The notes beneath the pieces are model-generated. The model saw only the letters and a program-made list of their open reading frames with translations, had not been told where the DNA came from and searched no databases. The translations under genes and the position numbers were made by a program. From Deltaproteobacteria bacterium (GTDB lineage: Bacteria > Desulfobacterota > G020345765), in assembly GCA_030616835.1 (NCBI GenBank), contig JAUWWP010000074.1, positions 1 through 9,559 of the forward strand: a DNA stretch of 9,559 nucleotides, written 5' to 3'. Every line of letters starts with the position of its first letter. Positions within the stretch are counted from its first letter, which is position 1. Of this stretch, positions 1 to 7,096 are shown one piece after another.

Positions 1-363
1 CCCAAAGCCTTGAGCGAGCCGGGCTGCCGTATAGTGATCGTTTCCCTTCCGATCCTCAAGGATTCCGATCCCGAAAATCCCGGCACCCTGAAGGCCACTG
101 TCCCCTGAGTATTGGTCCTCTCCGGCCCGGTCAGAGAGGATTCCTACCCCTACGAGGCCGCACCCCTGAGAGTAATTTTTCGCCAGATATTGATCATCTC
201 CCGAGATGTCCACCAGTATTCCGATGCCAAACAGCCCGGCCCCCTGACAGTAATTACTGCTGCTGCGATAAAGGTCATTGCCATTTAAGTCCAGAATAAT
301 GGAGATAGAAGTTTCCTCCTCTTGGTCCTCGAAGTACTGGTCATTGCCTCCAAGATCGATAAT
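1..363 (-). repeat. Tandem repeats inside the coding region, 78-81 bp period
   Basis: Five protein units begin at residues 275, 297, 324, 350 and 376 of the partial gene. Each begins with the pattern D-x-x-G-[NDE]-D-x-Y (IDLGGNDQY, LDLNGNDLY, VDISGDDQY, SDRAGEDQY, EDRKGNDHY). Units 2-4 continue with a Q-G-[AC]-G-[LI]-[FV]-G-[IV]-G-I tail, and unit 5 has begun this tail when the window ends. Unit 1 is shorter (22 residues) and has an acidic insert instead of the Q-G tail. The array probably continues outside the window. Confidence 0.85.
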
Positions 364-1185
364 TAATGCTGGCCGTCCCTGGTAAAGGTTATCCCCCACT
401 CCCCCGACAATTACCTTGCCCCAAGGGGTCTCTTCTTCAAATATTACTCCTTCCCTCGCAAAAGCCGTATTCATCAATCCGGGCAGAACCGAGTCCACCC
501 CGGCGGCAACTGTTGCTCCGGAGGCAAAAAGTTTATCCCAATTCACCTTCTCGGCTAAATTTAGGATCTTTTCGTACATCTCTTCCTCTAATTCATCTTC
601 ATTATCGATAATCAGCCGGGGAATATTTTCTTTTAAGAATTCAATCTCCTCTCCGGAGAGCGTGGCTAATGATTCCTTTAGCAGAAGGTTAGCTTCTTTC
701 AGAGTTGAGAGTAAGACCTCCAGGGTTGTGCTCAGCACTGCCGGTAATTCCCTCCATTCCTGGGGAGAAGACCCCTGGGAAAGTCTCATTTCCTTGACCT
801 CCAATCCCAGCTCCCGGACAGCAATCAAAAGAAGCCTCTGAAGCGAACCATTGGTTGCGGTGGCCAGGATACCAACTCCCGGGTCTGACTCCTCGATCAA
901 GGATAGTTCATTTAACAGATCCTCTCCCTTGGGGATACCATTTAAAGGCTCCTGGAGGAGATTATCCACTATTTTCAAGCGGAATCGATCCTTGTCCACA
1001 TAATCTTTCTTAAACGAGAGGTCCTTGCGAGACATCTTCAGGGCCCTGAGGGCGCTGTCCAGGAGCTCTTCCCGGTCCTTGATCCCCTCTATGAAGATTC
1101 CCTTCTTGATCAAAGGGAAAGGGGCACAGGCGAAGGTCACCCCGGCAATAAGTAGAAAAATGACTCTCGGAATTTTAGCCAACAC
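1..1185 (-). CDS. Exported tandem-repeat protein (GxDxY repeats), 3' end cut by window edge
   Basis: The frame is open from a GTG at 1185 to the window edge (395 codons, no stop), so the C terminus is missing. AAAGGA lies 6 nt before the GTG; a TTG one codon later (1182) is an alternative start. Residues 1-21 look like a signal peptide: K4 and R7, then a hydrophobic run, with A-C-A at 19-21 as a possible cleavage site. The cysteine could suggest a lipoprotein, but T17-F18-A19-C20 is a poor lipobox. Residues ~25-230 are mostly helical and charged. From residue 275 to the edge there are five D-x-x-G-x-D-x-Y units; the later ones are 26-27 residues long and also carry Q-G-x-G-x-x-G-x-G-I. Such regular Gly/Asp repeats suggest a solenoid, perhaps cation-binding. 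I recall similar uncharacterised exported proteins but know no function. Confidence 0.85.
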   Translation of the reverse strand, partial: MLAKIPRVIFLLIAGVTFACAPFPLIKKGIFIEGIKDREELLDSALRALKMSRKDLSFKKDYVDKDRFRLKIVDNLLQEPLNGIPKGEDLLNELSLIEESDPGVGILATATNGSLQRLLLIAVRELGLEVKEMRLSQGSSPQEWRELPAVLSTTLEVLLSTLKEANLLLKESLATLSGEEIEFLKENIPRLIIDNEDELEEEMYEKILNLAEKVNWDKLFASGATVAAGVDSVLPGLMNTAFAREGVIFEEETPWGKVIVGGVGDNLYQGRPALIIDLGGNDQYFEDQEEETSISIILDLNGNDLYRSSSNYCQGAGLFGIGILVDISGDDQYLAKNYSQGCGLVGVGILSDRAGEDQYSGDSGLQGAGIFGIGILEDRKGNDHYTAARLAQGFG

Positions 1186-1223
1186 CCTTATTCCTTTCTT
1201 AAGAAGTGGGTAGTGAACCTATT

Positions 1224-1243
1224 CCTTCGACAAGCTCAGGACA
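1224..1243 (+). repeat. CCTTCGACAAGCTCAGG-family repeat, copy 1
   Basis: The sequence CCTTCGACAAGCTCAGGACA lies 38 bp upstream of the partial gene's start. Related copies are at 1377-1398, 8455-8499 (interrupted) and 8827-8857. I recall this short repeat from many environmental genomes, but its function is unknown to me. Confidence 0.75.
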
Positions 1244-1297
1244 AGTATTAGTTATCCATGTCTACCGTTTGTTAGTCGTTATTCGGTTGCGCTGCTC

Positions 1298-1362
1298 GCC
1301 CCGTAAAAAATTCTCGATATATATCGAAGGTAATCACATTTAGCAACTTATTTCTACGGGGC
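1298..1362. repeat. Dyad GCCCCGTA ... TACGGGGC with an internal AT palindrome
   Basis: An 8-bp perfect dyad (1298-1305 and 1355-1362) encloses a perfect 14-nt palindrome, TCGATATATATCGA, at 1314-1327. The right arm and its flank, ACGGGGCTC, recur exactly at 7206-7214 and in inverted form at 3523-3531. The dyad may be a miniature mobile or REP-like element; no reading frame is associated with it. Confidence 0.55.
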
Positions 1363-1376
1363 TCGTTTCGTCTTTT

Positions 1377-1398
1377 CCTTCGACAGGCTCAGGACAGG
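1377..1398 (+). repeat. CCTTCGACAGGCTCAGG-family repeat, copy 2
   Basis: CCTTCGACAGGCTCAGGACA (1377-1396) differs from copy 1 at a single base (G for A at its tenth position) and runs on into GG. It is followed by TCACTCGGTTGCG, a motif half-matched near 1284. Confidence 0.75.
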
Positions 1399-1563
1399 CG
1401 TCACTCGGTTGCGTTTTCACTTAACCACTGTACGAATACCGATACTAGCTGCGCAACCATAACCGAATGACCCAACCTATATCTAACAGAAACCACTAAA
1501 AGGTTACCACCAAGAAGTGATAAAGGCTTTAAAAGAGGCAAGCACTGGTGGAGGAAACGAGGT

Positions 1564-2133
1564 TTATGCCAGAAGCCGATCGATTACCTCGCACACCCTC
1601 TGGGTCAATTGCTCGGGAGTGGATCTTGAACCTTTATTCAGGTAAGCTGATGGCTTGCAAAACTCGAGTATCTTCCTGAATTTCTCATCACACTTCACCA
1701 CGGTAAAAAAGAGAATGGGAACCTTCTTAGCTCTCTGAAGCCTTCCCTCCAGGGCTCGCAGTATCCTGGCGGCATTGATCCCATTTACCCCGGGCATATT
1801 CACATCAAGGATTGCCAGACTAACTGGATATCCTTCTCTCAATTCCTCGGAAATACTGGTAATAAATTCCTTTCCATCTCGGCAGGGAAACACTCTTTTG
1901 GCCATTCGGGTCTTCACTAACATATCGTGGAGTATCTTGCGCAGCAGGTCAGAATCCTCGGCGATGAATACTGCATCCAAGGATTTAGCCCGGGGCGGCT
2001 CTGCGAATTTATCAAGAATCAGGCCGCAGAGGGAGCAATGGGATTGCTCATCCCCACTGCTGAGCGTCACATAGACCTCTACTTCTTCCCCACAGCTAGG
2101 GCAGAAAGCCCGGAGTGCCTTCCCATCTGACAT
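1564..2133 (-). CDS. Zinc-ribbon plus receiver-domain protein (response regulator without output domain)
   Basis: This 189-residue protein begins with a zinc ribbon (C11-P-S-C14 and C33-S-L-C36), then a CheY-like receiver domain from about residue 53. The acidic pair is E59-D60, the phospho-acceptor is D110 in LAILDVNMPG, the conserved Thr is T144 in FFTV, and the Lys is K167 in YLNKG. All key receiver residues are present, so phosphorylation is likely. No DNA-binding or enzymatic output domain follows; signalling is probably by protein contact, perhaps through the ribbon. The ATG lies 14 nt after the dnaJ stop, so co-transcription with dnaJ is likely. The ribosome-binding site is weak (AGG 4 nt before the ATG). 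No histidine kinase is in the window. The domain call is firm; the role and any link to chaperones are inference. Confidence 0.92.
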   Translation of the reverse strand: MSDGKALRAFCPSCGEEVEVYVTLSSGDEQSHCSLCGLILDKFAEPPRAKSLDAVFIAEDSDLLRKILHDMLVKTRMAKRVFPCRDGKEFITSISEELREGYPVSLAILDVNMPGVNGINAARILRALEGRLQRAKKVPILFFTVVKCDEKFRKILEFCKPSAYLNKGSRSTPEQLTQRVCEVIDRLLA

Positions 2134-2147
2134 TGAACCTATTCCGC

Positions 2148-3263
2148 TTACTCGAAGAACTCCTTTACCTTTTCAAAGAAGCTCTTGGCCCGAGGATTAA
2201 CTATCTCTCCGCTGATTCTGGCGAATTCTTCCAGAAGGGCTCTTTGTTTTGCATTCAATTTAGTAGGGGTTTCCACCGCCACTATTATATGTTGATCCCC
2301 GCGCCCGAGGCCATTAAGGCTGGGAATACCTTCCCCTTTAAAGACGAATTCCTTACCGGATTGAGTACCCGGGGGAATCCTCAGCCTCCGCAGTCCATTT
2401 AGGGTGGGAACCTCAATATCTGCCCCCAGAGCAGCCTGAACAAAGGTTATCGGAACCTCACAGATAAGCTCAGTGCCTTCCCTTTGGAAGATAGAATGAT
2501 CTCGGAACGAAACCACCACATAAAGATCACCCGGAGGCCCTCCATTAATACCTGGTTCCCCTTCCCCTTGAAGCCGCAAGCGACTTCCATTATCCACTCC
2601 TGGGGGAACCTTTACTGATAAGCGGTGTCGTGCCCTAACCTGTCCCTCACCTCGACATTCAGGGCAGGGCTCTCTGACAATCCTCCCCTCCCCCCGGCAA
2701 TGGCTGCAGGTACGGGAGATGCTGAAGAAGCCCTGCTGATAGCTTATCTGTCCCCTCCCCCCACAAGTGGGACAGATAACCGGACCACTCCCTGGCCGGG
2801 CACCGCTACCTTGGCAGTTGTCACATTCCTTCGGCCGGGGAACTTCAATATTGGTCTCCACCCCAAAGGCTGCCTCTTCAAAGGATATCTCCAGATTATA
2901 CCGGAGATCCGCTCCTGGTTCCCCATATCTTCTTCTTGCCGATCTTCGCCCAAAGAAATCGCTAAAGATATCTCCAAAGAGATCGTCGAAGCCTCTTCCA
3001 AAGCTGAAATCAATGTCAGAGAAGCCCCCAAAGCCTCTACCCCCGATTGAATGTCCAAACTGATCGTAAAGGCCTCTCTTCTCGGGATTGCTTAAGACCT
3101 CATAGGCCTCGGAGGCCTCTTTAAACCTCTCCTCTGCTTCCTTATTACCAGGGTTGCGATCCGGATGACACTGAATAGCTAAACGCCGATATGCCTTCTT
3201 AAGTTCCTGCTCACTGGCGTTCCGGGAAACCCCTAAGATCTCGTAATAATCTCGCTTGTTCAT
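2148..3263 (-). CDS. dnaJ: Chaperone protein DnaJ (Hsp40)
   Basis: DnaJ is the co-chaperone that delivers unfolded protein to DnaK and stimulates its ATPase in the cytoplasm. All class A parts are present in 371 residues: an N-terminal J domain with H33-P34-D35, a Gly/Phe-rich linker (about 71-110), and a zinc-finger domain with four C-x-x-C-x-G-x-G repeats starting at C147, C164, C186 and C200. The C-terminal substrate-binding domains run from about 210 to 335. The length is normal. MNKRDYYEILGV is a typical start. No Shine-Dalgarno precedes the ATG; a TAATAT hexamer lies 8 nt upstream, which would suit a leaderless transcript. The gene is separated from dnaK by 281 nt, so it may be transcribed partly on its own, together with the receiver gene downstream. 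Confidence 0.98.
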   Translation of the reverse strand: MNKRDYYEILGVSRNASEQELKKAYRRLAIQCHPDRNPGNKEAEERFKEASEAYEVLSNPEKRGLYDQFGHSIGGRGFGGFSDIDFSFGRGFDDLFGDIFSDFFGRRSARRRYGEPGADLRYNLEISFEEAAFGVETNIEVPRPKECDNCQGSGARPGSGPVICPTCGGRGQISYQQGFFSISRTCSHCRGEGRIVREPCPECRGEGQVRARHRLSVKVPPGVDNGSRLRLQGEGEPGINGGPPGDLYVVVSFRDHSIFQREGTELICEVPITFVQAALGADIEVPTLNGLRRLRIPPGTQSGKEFVFKGEGIPSLNGLGRGDQHIIVAVETPTKLNAKQRALLEEFARISGEIVNPRAKSFFEKVKEFFE

Positions 3264-3271
3264 GGCATAGA

Positions 3272-3277
3272 ATATTA
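3272..3277 (-). promoter_or_regulatory. Possible dnaJ -10 element
   Basis: TAATAT on the minus strand ends 8 nt before the dnaJ ATG, the same distance as the -10 of hrcA from its ATG. A 17-nt spacer would place the -35 on TTTTTT, a poor match. This is a weak call, supported mainly by the missing Shine-Dalgarno and the parallel with hrcA. Confidence 0.3.
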
Positions 3278-3328
3278 TTTACTAAATTTATCCCAAAAAA
3301 TGCGCTAATGTAGGGGTTCAATTACCGT

Positions 3329-3443
3329 AATATTAAATATCAAAATGCAAAAATCAAAATGACATATCAAAGTGTAAAATGCCTTAATATTTTTGAATTT
3401 TGATTTGTAATTTTAATATTTAATTTTTGATTTTTACATTATT
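3329..3443. repeat. AT-rich imperfect palindrome, possible MITE-like element
   Basis: The left arm is built from CAAAATG / ATCAAA words (for example AAAAATCAAAATGACATATC) and the right arm from their complements (GAATTTTGATTTGTAATTTT), meeting near the GCC at 3381-3383. The two arms are therefore roughly reverse complements of each other, with many mismatches. I recall similar arms of CAAAATGCAAAATTC type scattered through intergenic regions of uncultured bacterial genomes. It has no coding potential. It could form a long cruciform or RNA hairpin between dnaK and dnaJ. Confidence 0.55.
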
Positions 3444-3544
3444 AATTCGGATATTCTCGCATTATCTGGGTTTATTTCTTCGGATTTGCCGTATTTTCGG
3501 AGCAAAGTAACGAAGGAGGGTCGAGCCCCGTCCTGGTTAAACTC

Positions 3545-5386
3545 TTATTCGGAACTACCTTCCTTGCCGAAGGACTCTCCGGAGCTCTTGGAGTATATTA
3601 GCTCTGCAATCTTGTAGGAGGCAAGACTAAGTTGCTCAGCAGCTAATTTTATCTCTTCTAAATTGGAACCCTTAACGGCTTTACGGGTCTTATCCAGGGC
3701 CTGCTCGATTTGTTCTCGATCATCAGAAGAAAGCATCTGGCCATATTCCCTCAGGGACCTCTCTGCACTATAAAGCAGGCCATCGGCATTATTACGCACC
3801 TCCACCAATTCCTTCTTCCTCTTGTCCTCCTCGGTATACTGCTCGGCATCCCGAATCATCCCCTGAATATCCTTTTCGGTAAGTCCACTGCTGGCGGTGA
3901 TCTTTATTGACTGTTCCTTGCCGGTCCCCATATCCTTGGCAGCGACATGAACAATCCCATTGGCATCGATATCGAAGACCACCTCAATCTGGGGAACCCC
4001 CCGGGGGGCTGGAGGTATACCCACTAACTGAAATCTCCCCAGGGTTCTGTTATCCGCGGCCAGCTCTCTTTCCCCCTGAAGGACATGGACATTGACAAAC
4101 TCCTGGTTATCCTCCACCGTAGAAAAAACCTTATTCGCCCGGGTAGGGACGGTGGTGTTCTTCTCGATAAGCTTGGTGAAAACTCCTCCCTGAGTCTCAA
4201 GCCCCAGGGATAAAGGAGTTACGTCCAGAAGGATTACATCCTCATAGGTGCCCTTAAAAATCCCACCCTGGATGACTGCTCCGATGGCTACTACCTCATC
4301 AGGATTAACTCCCTTACTTGGTTCCCTTCCAAAGATTTCCTTCACCTTCTCCTGAACCTTAGGCATCCGGGTCATCCCCCCTACCAGAATTACCTGATCG
4401 ATATCCTTGGCAGCAAGCTCTGCATCTTTCAGAACTATCTGGCAGGGTTGCTCAAGCCGTTCAATAAGATCCGCTACCAGACCCTCGAGCCCTGCCCGGG
4501 AGAGCCTCAGGTTTAAATGCTTCGGCCCCGACTCATCAGCAGTGATAAAGGGGAGATTAATCTCAGTCTCTTTTGTTGAGGAAAGCTCTTGCCGGCATTT
4601 TTCCGCTGCTTCCTTGAGTCTTTGTAAGGCCATCCTGTCCTTCTTAAGATCAATCCCCTCTGTCTTTTCGAACTCATCAGCCAGAAAGTTGACAACCTTC
4701 TGGTCGAAGTCCTCACCCCCCAAGAAGGTATCCCCATTGGTTGACTTAACCTCGAAGACCCCATCACCTAATTCCAGGACGGAGATATCAAAGGTACCAC
4801 CTCCCAGGTCAAATACCGCAATCTTTTCGCTCTTACCCTTCTCTAACCCATAGGCCAGGGAGGCGGCAGTAGGCTCATTGATTATCCGGAGCACATTAAG
4901 ACCAGCAATCCGGCCAGCATCCTTGGTAGCTTGTCGCTGACGATCATCGAAATAAGCAGGGACGGTAATCACTGCATCCTTAACTTCCTCCCCGATATAG
5001 TCCTCGGCTGTCTCCTTCATCCGCTTAAGAATCATCGCTGAAAGTTCCGAAGGAGAGAATTTTTTCTCCTCTATCTCCACCCAGGCATCGCCATTTTCAG
5101 CCGGTACGATCTTAAAGGAGCACATTTCAATGCTTCTCTTAGCCTCGGCCGAATCGAAACATCTGCCGATGAGGCGCTTGATGGCAAATACCGTCCTTAG
5201 CGGATTGGTAACCGACTGGCGCTTGGCGATCTGTCCTATCAATCTCTCTTCATTTTCGGTGAATGCCACCATTGAGGGGGTAGTGCGGCTACCCTCCGAG
5301 TTGGGGATCACCACTGGGTCTCCGCCTTCAATTACTGCTACGCATGAATTGGTAGTTCCAAAGTCGATCCCAATGATCTTTCCCAT
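3545..5386 (-). CDS. dnaK: Chaperone protein DnaK (Hsp70)
   Basis: DnaK is the ATP-driven chaperone that binds and releases hydrophobic segments of unfolded proteins with DnaJ and GrpE. The 613 residues show the full family plan. The nucleotide-binding domain (1 to about 385) has phosphate-1 IDFGTTNS at 7-14, TVPAYFDDRQR at 141-151, phosphate-2 DLGGGTFD at 193-200, and adenosine motif ILVGGMTR at 333-340. The interdomain linker with DVTPLSLGLET (388-398) leads to the beta substrate-binding domain to about 500 and the helical lid to about 600. The C-terminal tail is short and serine-rich (SSGESFGKEGSSE); the protein is slightly shorter than E. coli DnaK (638). The ATG is 10 nt after the grpE stop, and AGGGG for ribosome binding begins inside that TAG stop, suggesting translational coupling. 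No internal promoter is obvious. Confidence 0.99.
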   Translation of the reverse strand: MGKIIGIDFGTTNSCVAVIEGGDPVVIPNSEGSRTTPSMVAFTENEERLIGQIAKRQSVTNPLRTVFAIKRLIGRCFDSAEAKRSIEMCSFKIVPAENGDAWVEIEEKKFSPSELSAMILKRMKETAEDYIGEEVKDAVITVPAYFDDRQRQATKDAGRIAGLNVLRIINEPTAASLAYGLEKGKSEKIAVFDLGGGTFDISVLELGDGVFEVKSTNGDTFLGGEDFDQKVVNFLADEFEKTEGIDLKKDRMALQRLKEAAEKCRQELSSTKETEINLPFITADESGPKHLNLRLSRAGLEGLVADLIERLEQPCQIVLKDAELAAKDIDQVILVGGMTRMPKVQEKVKEIFGREPSKGVNPDEVVAIGAVIQGGIFKGTYEDVILLDVTPLSLGLETQGGVFTKLIEKNTTVPTRANKVFSTVEDNQEFVNVHVLQGERELAADNRTLGRFQLVGIPPAPRGVPQIEVVFDIDANGIVHVAAKDMGTGKEQSIKITASSGLTEKDIQGMIRDAEQYTEEDKRKKELVEVRNNADGLLYSAERSLREYGQMLSSDDREQIEQALDKTRKAVKGSNLEEIKLAAEQLSLASYKIAELIYSKSSGESFGKEGSSE

Positions 5387-5396
5387 CTTGCAACCC

Positions 5397-6068
5397 CTAT
5401 TCCTTTTCCTGATCTTCCTCTTCTACTTCTTTTCCGGTTGCAACTTCCGTCCCCTCCGGCTGCCGGGAGACGACTACCAGTGAAGGTCGTAAGAGTCGAT
5501 CCTTTAACAGGTATCCCTTTTGCACTTCTTCAATAACAGTATTAGGGGCATGATCCCCGCTCTCTATCTGGCTCATTGCTTCCTGAAGGCCGGGGTCGAA
5601 TTTCTCCCCTAATGAGGAGATACTTTTCACTCCGAACTTTTCCAGACAATGAATAAATTGCTTCCAGGTCAGTTCAATTCCCTCTATTAAAGCCAAACAA
5701 TCTTGAGATTTCTTGGTGTTTTCAATTGCCCTCTCCAGATTATCAAGGATGGGTAGAAGCTCCTTGATAAGCTCCTCATGGCGGTAATTGAACAGCTCAG
5801 CTTTCTCTCTTAGTGCGCGCTTCTTATAGTTTTCCAGGTCAGCCTGGGCTCTCAGCATTCTTTCATAGTTCTCCTCTGCCTCCTTTTCCTTCTCCGCCAG
5901 CTTAGCTTTTAACTGCTCGAGCTCACTGAGCTCAGCTTTTTCCTCGGCTTCAGCCCCCTCCACCTGGCTGGTTTGCTCTTCCCCAGCTACCCGAATGATA
6001 CCCTCCTGCTGGTCAGTCTCTTTTTCTTTTCCTACCCTCTTTCTCTTCCCTTTAGCCTTTGGATTCAC
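5397..6068 (-). CDS. grpE: Nucleotide exchange factor GrpE
   Basis: GrpE releases ADP from DnaK and so resets the folding cycle. The protein has 223 residues. A Lys/Arg-rich then acidic disordered N terminus (1-45) precedes a long charged coiled coil (about 46-95) that forms the dimer stalk. A helical bundle and the C-terminal beta domain that contacts DnaK follow, with the family signatures LGEKFDPGLQEAM (153-165) and VQKGYLLKDRLLRPSLVVVS (182-201). The tail is acidic. The start is GTG at 6068, chosen because AAGGGAG lies just upstream at the proper distance and no ATG fits better. The gene begins 11 nt after the hrcA stop, consistent with one operon. Confidence 0.97.
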   Translation of the reverse strand: MNPKAKGKRKRVGKEKETDQQEGIIRVAGEEQTSQVEGAEAEEKAELSELEQLKAKLAEKEKEAEENYERMLRAQADLENYKKRALREKAELFNYRHEELIKELLPILDNLERAIENTKKSQDCLALIEGIELTWKQFIHCLEKFGVKSISSLGEKFDPGLQEAMSQIESGDHAPNTVIEEVQKGYLLKDRLLRPSLVVVSRQPEGTEVATGKEVEEEDQEKE

Positions 6069-6079
6069 ACCTTTCTCCC

Positions 6080-7096
6080 TTATAAAACCTGGCTGATCGA
6101 CTTAGCCGTGTAACTTACCAAAGGGATAACCCTTGAATAATCCATCCGGGTCGGCCCGATGATTCCTAAGGTTCCTAAGCCATAGCTTTCACTTCCATAA
6201 GAGGAAGCCACCAAGCTGCAGCCCTGAATCTCTTCGAACTCACTCTCGGATCCAATAAAGACCTGAATTCCTTCCCGGGCCATGGTTTTATCCAGCAACT
6301 TAATAAGTAGGCTCTTCTCCTCAAAGGCTTTCAAGACAGCCTTCATTTTCTCCCAGTCAGCAAACTCAGGCTGCTCCAGAATATTGGTCCTTCCTTCGAT
6401 ATAGATCTCACTTTCTTTCTCCGAATCGAGAACCTGCTTGCTCAGACGTAAGGCTTTGGAGAGAAGTCGATCATAGAGGACCTTCTCCTTCTTCATTTCT
6501 TGAACGATCTTCTCCTTCAATTCTCTCAGGGTCAGGTCAGTCAGCAGTTCATTGATATATTTAGTTATTTTGTCCAATTCCTCCTGAGTCACCCTCTCCT
6601 GAAACTCAATAACCTTGTTCTGGACAATCCCTGACTTGGAGACAAAAATCACCAGGATCAGATATTCCTTAAGCTTAATGAAATGAATTCGCTTGAAGAC
6701 GGTGGTAGTAAATTTAGGAGCCAGTACCAGCCCGGTATATTGGGAAAGGAGTGAGAGGATGCGGGAAGTATCCTTCATAACCTCGTTGATGTCCAATTGT
6801 TCCTGCTGGTACTGAGTCTCGATCCTCTCCTTCTCCGCGTAGCTTAAGCCCCGAACCTCCAGAAGGCTATCCACATAAAAACGGAAACCTTTGTCAGTGG
6901 GAATCCTTCCTGCCGAGGTATAGGGCTGGGTGAGATAGCCCATATCCTCCAAATCTGCCATGGCACTGCGAATGGTAGCAGGAGATAGATTAAGACCATA
7001 CTTCTTGGCTATTCTCTTGGAGCCAACCGGTTCCGCAGCTACCGTGTACTGTTCAACTATTATCTGAAGAATTCTTTTATTTCTCTCGGTAAGCAT
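6080..7096 (-). CDS. hrcA: Heat-inducible transcription repressor HrcA
   Basis: HrcA represses chaperone genes; in known systems it binds the CIRCE operator and is kept active by GroE. The 338 residues match the family length. A winged helix-turn-helix occupies 1-80, with MLTERNKRILQIIVEQY at the start, the recognition region SPATIRSAMADLEDMGYL (38-55), and the wing TSAGRIPTDKGFRFYVDSLL (60-79). The C terminus ends with the typical GPTRMDYSRVIPLVSYTA. The ATG is chosen because MLT-R is the usual family start. No Shine-Dalgarno precedes it, and the predicted transcript begins about 2 nt upstream, so hrcA may be translated from a leaderless mRNA. It is the first gene of the operon with grpE and dnaK. 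No canonical CIRCE is present; a different inverted repeat overlies the promoter. Confidence 0.98.
   Translation of the reverse strand: MLTERNKRILQIIVEQYTVAAEPVGSKRIAKKYGLNLSPATIRSAMADLEDMGYLTQPYTSAGRIPTDKGFRFYVDSLLEVRGLSYAEKERIETQYQQEQLDINEVMKDTSRILSLLSQYTGLVLAPKFTTTVFKRIHFIKLKEYLILVIFVSKSGIVQNKVIEFQERVTQEELDKITKYINELLTDLTLRELKEKIVQEMKKEKVLYDRLLSKALRLSKQVLDSEKESEIYIEGRTNILEQPEFADWEKMKAVLKAFEEKSLLIKLLDKTMAREGIQVFIGSESEFEEIQGCSLVASSYGSESYGLGTLGIIGPTRMDYSRVIPLVSYTAKSISQVL

Larger units (their letters stand above)
1186..1563. other. Non-coding gap rich in short repeats
   Basis: No gene is supported here. The gap holds two copies of the CCTTCGACAAGCTCAGG family, a long-range GCCCCGTA/TACGGGGC dyad enclosing a 14-bp AT palindrome, and fragments of a CGGTTGCG motif at about 1284 and 1404. 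A relative in opposite orientation (GCGCAACC..AACCGAAT) lies at 1451-1468. CCACCA (1507-1512) can pair with TGGTGG (1546-1551) just downstream of the receiver gene; as there is no clear U-run, it is only a weak terminator candidate. I see no convincing promoter for the partial gene to the left. Confidence 0.6.
3264..3544. other. dnaK-dnaJ intergenic gap
   Basis: This 281-nt gap interrupts an otherwise tight operon. Its centre is a very AT-rich imperfect inverted repeat (listed separately). Near dnaK lies CGAGCCCCGTC, sharing GAGCCCCGT (3523-3531) with the gaps at 1356-1364 and 7206-7214 in opposite orientation. No GC-rich hairpin with a U-run marks a clear terminator after dnaK, and no gene is supported. 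Confidence 0.6.

Noticed and set aside
1..363. RTX (hemolysin-type) calcium-binding repeats
   Set aside because: RTX repeats are nine residues long with GGxGxDxUx; these units are 26-27 residues with a different order of Gly and Asp.
416..841. A 141-codon forward frame opposite the partial exported-protein gene
   Set aside because: The minus-strand frame has a start, signal peptide and tandem protein repeats; the forward frame is its shadow with Ser-rich low-complexity sequence.
1120..1130. Lipoprotein signal in the partial exported protein
   Set aside because: The residues before C20 (T-F-A) do not fit the usual L/V/I at -3, and an A-C-A type I cleavage site fits equally well.
3264..3294. 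Imperfect dyad GGCATA / TATCCC around the possible dnaJ -10
   Set aside because: Only five of six pairs match and the sequence is very AT-rich, so chance is a sufficient explanation.
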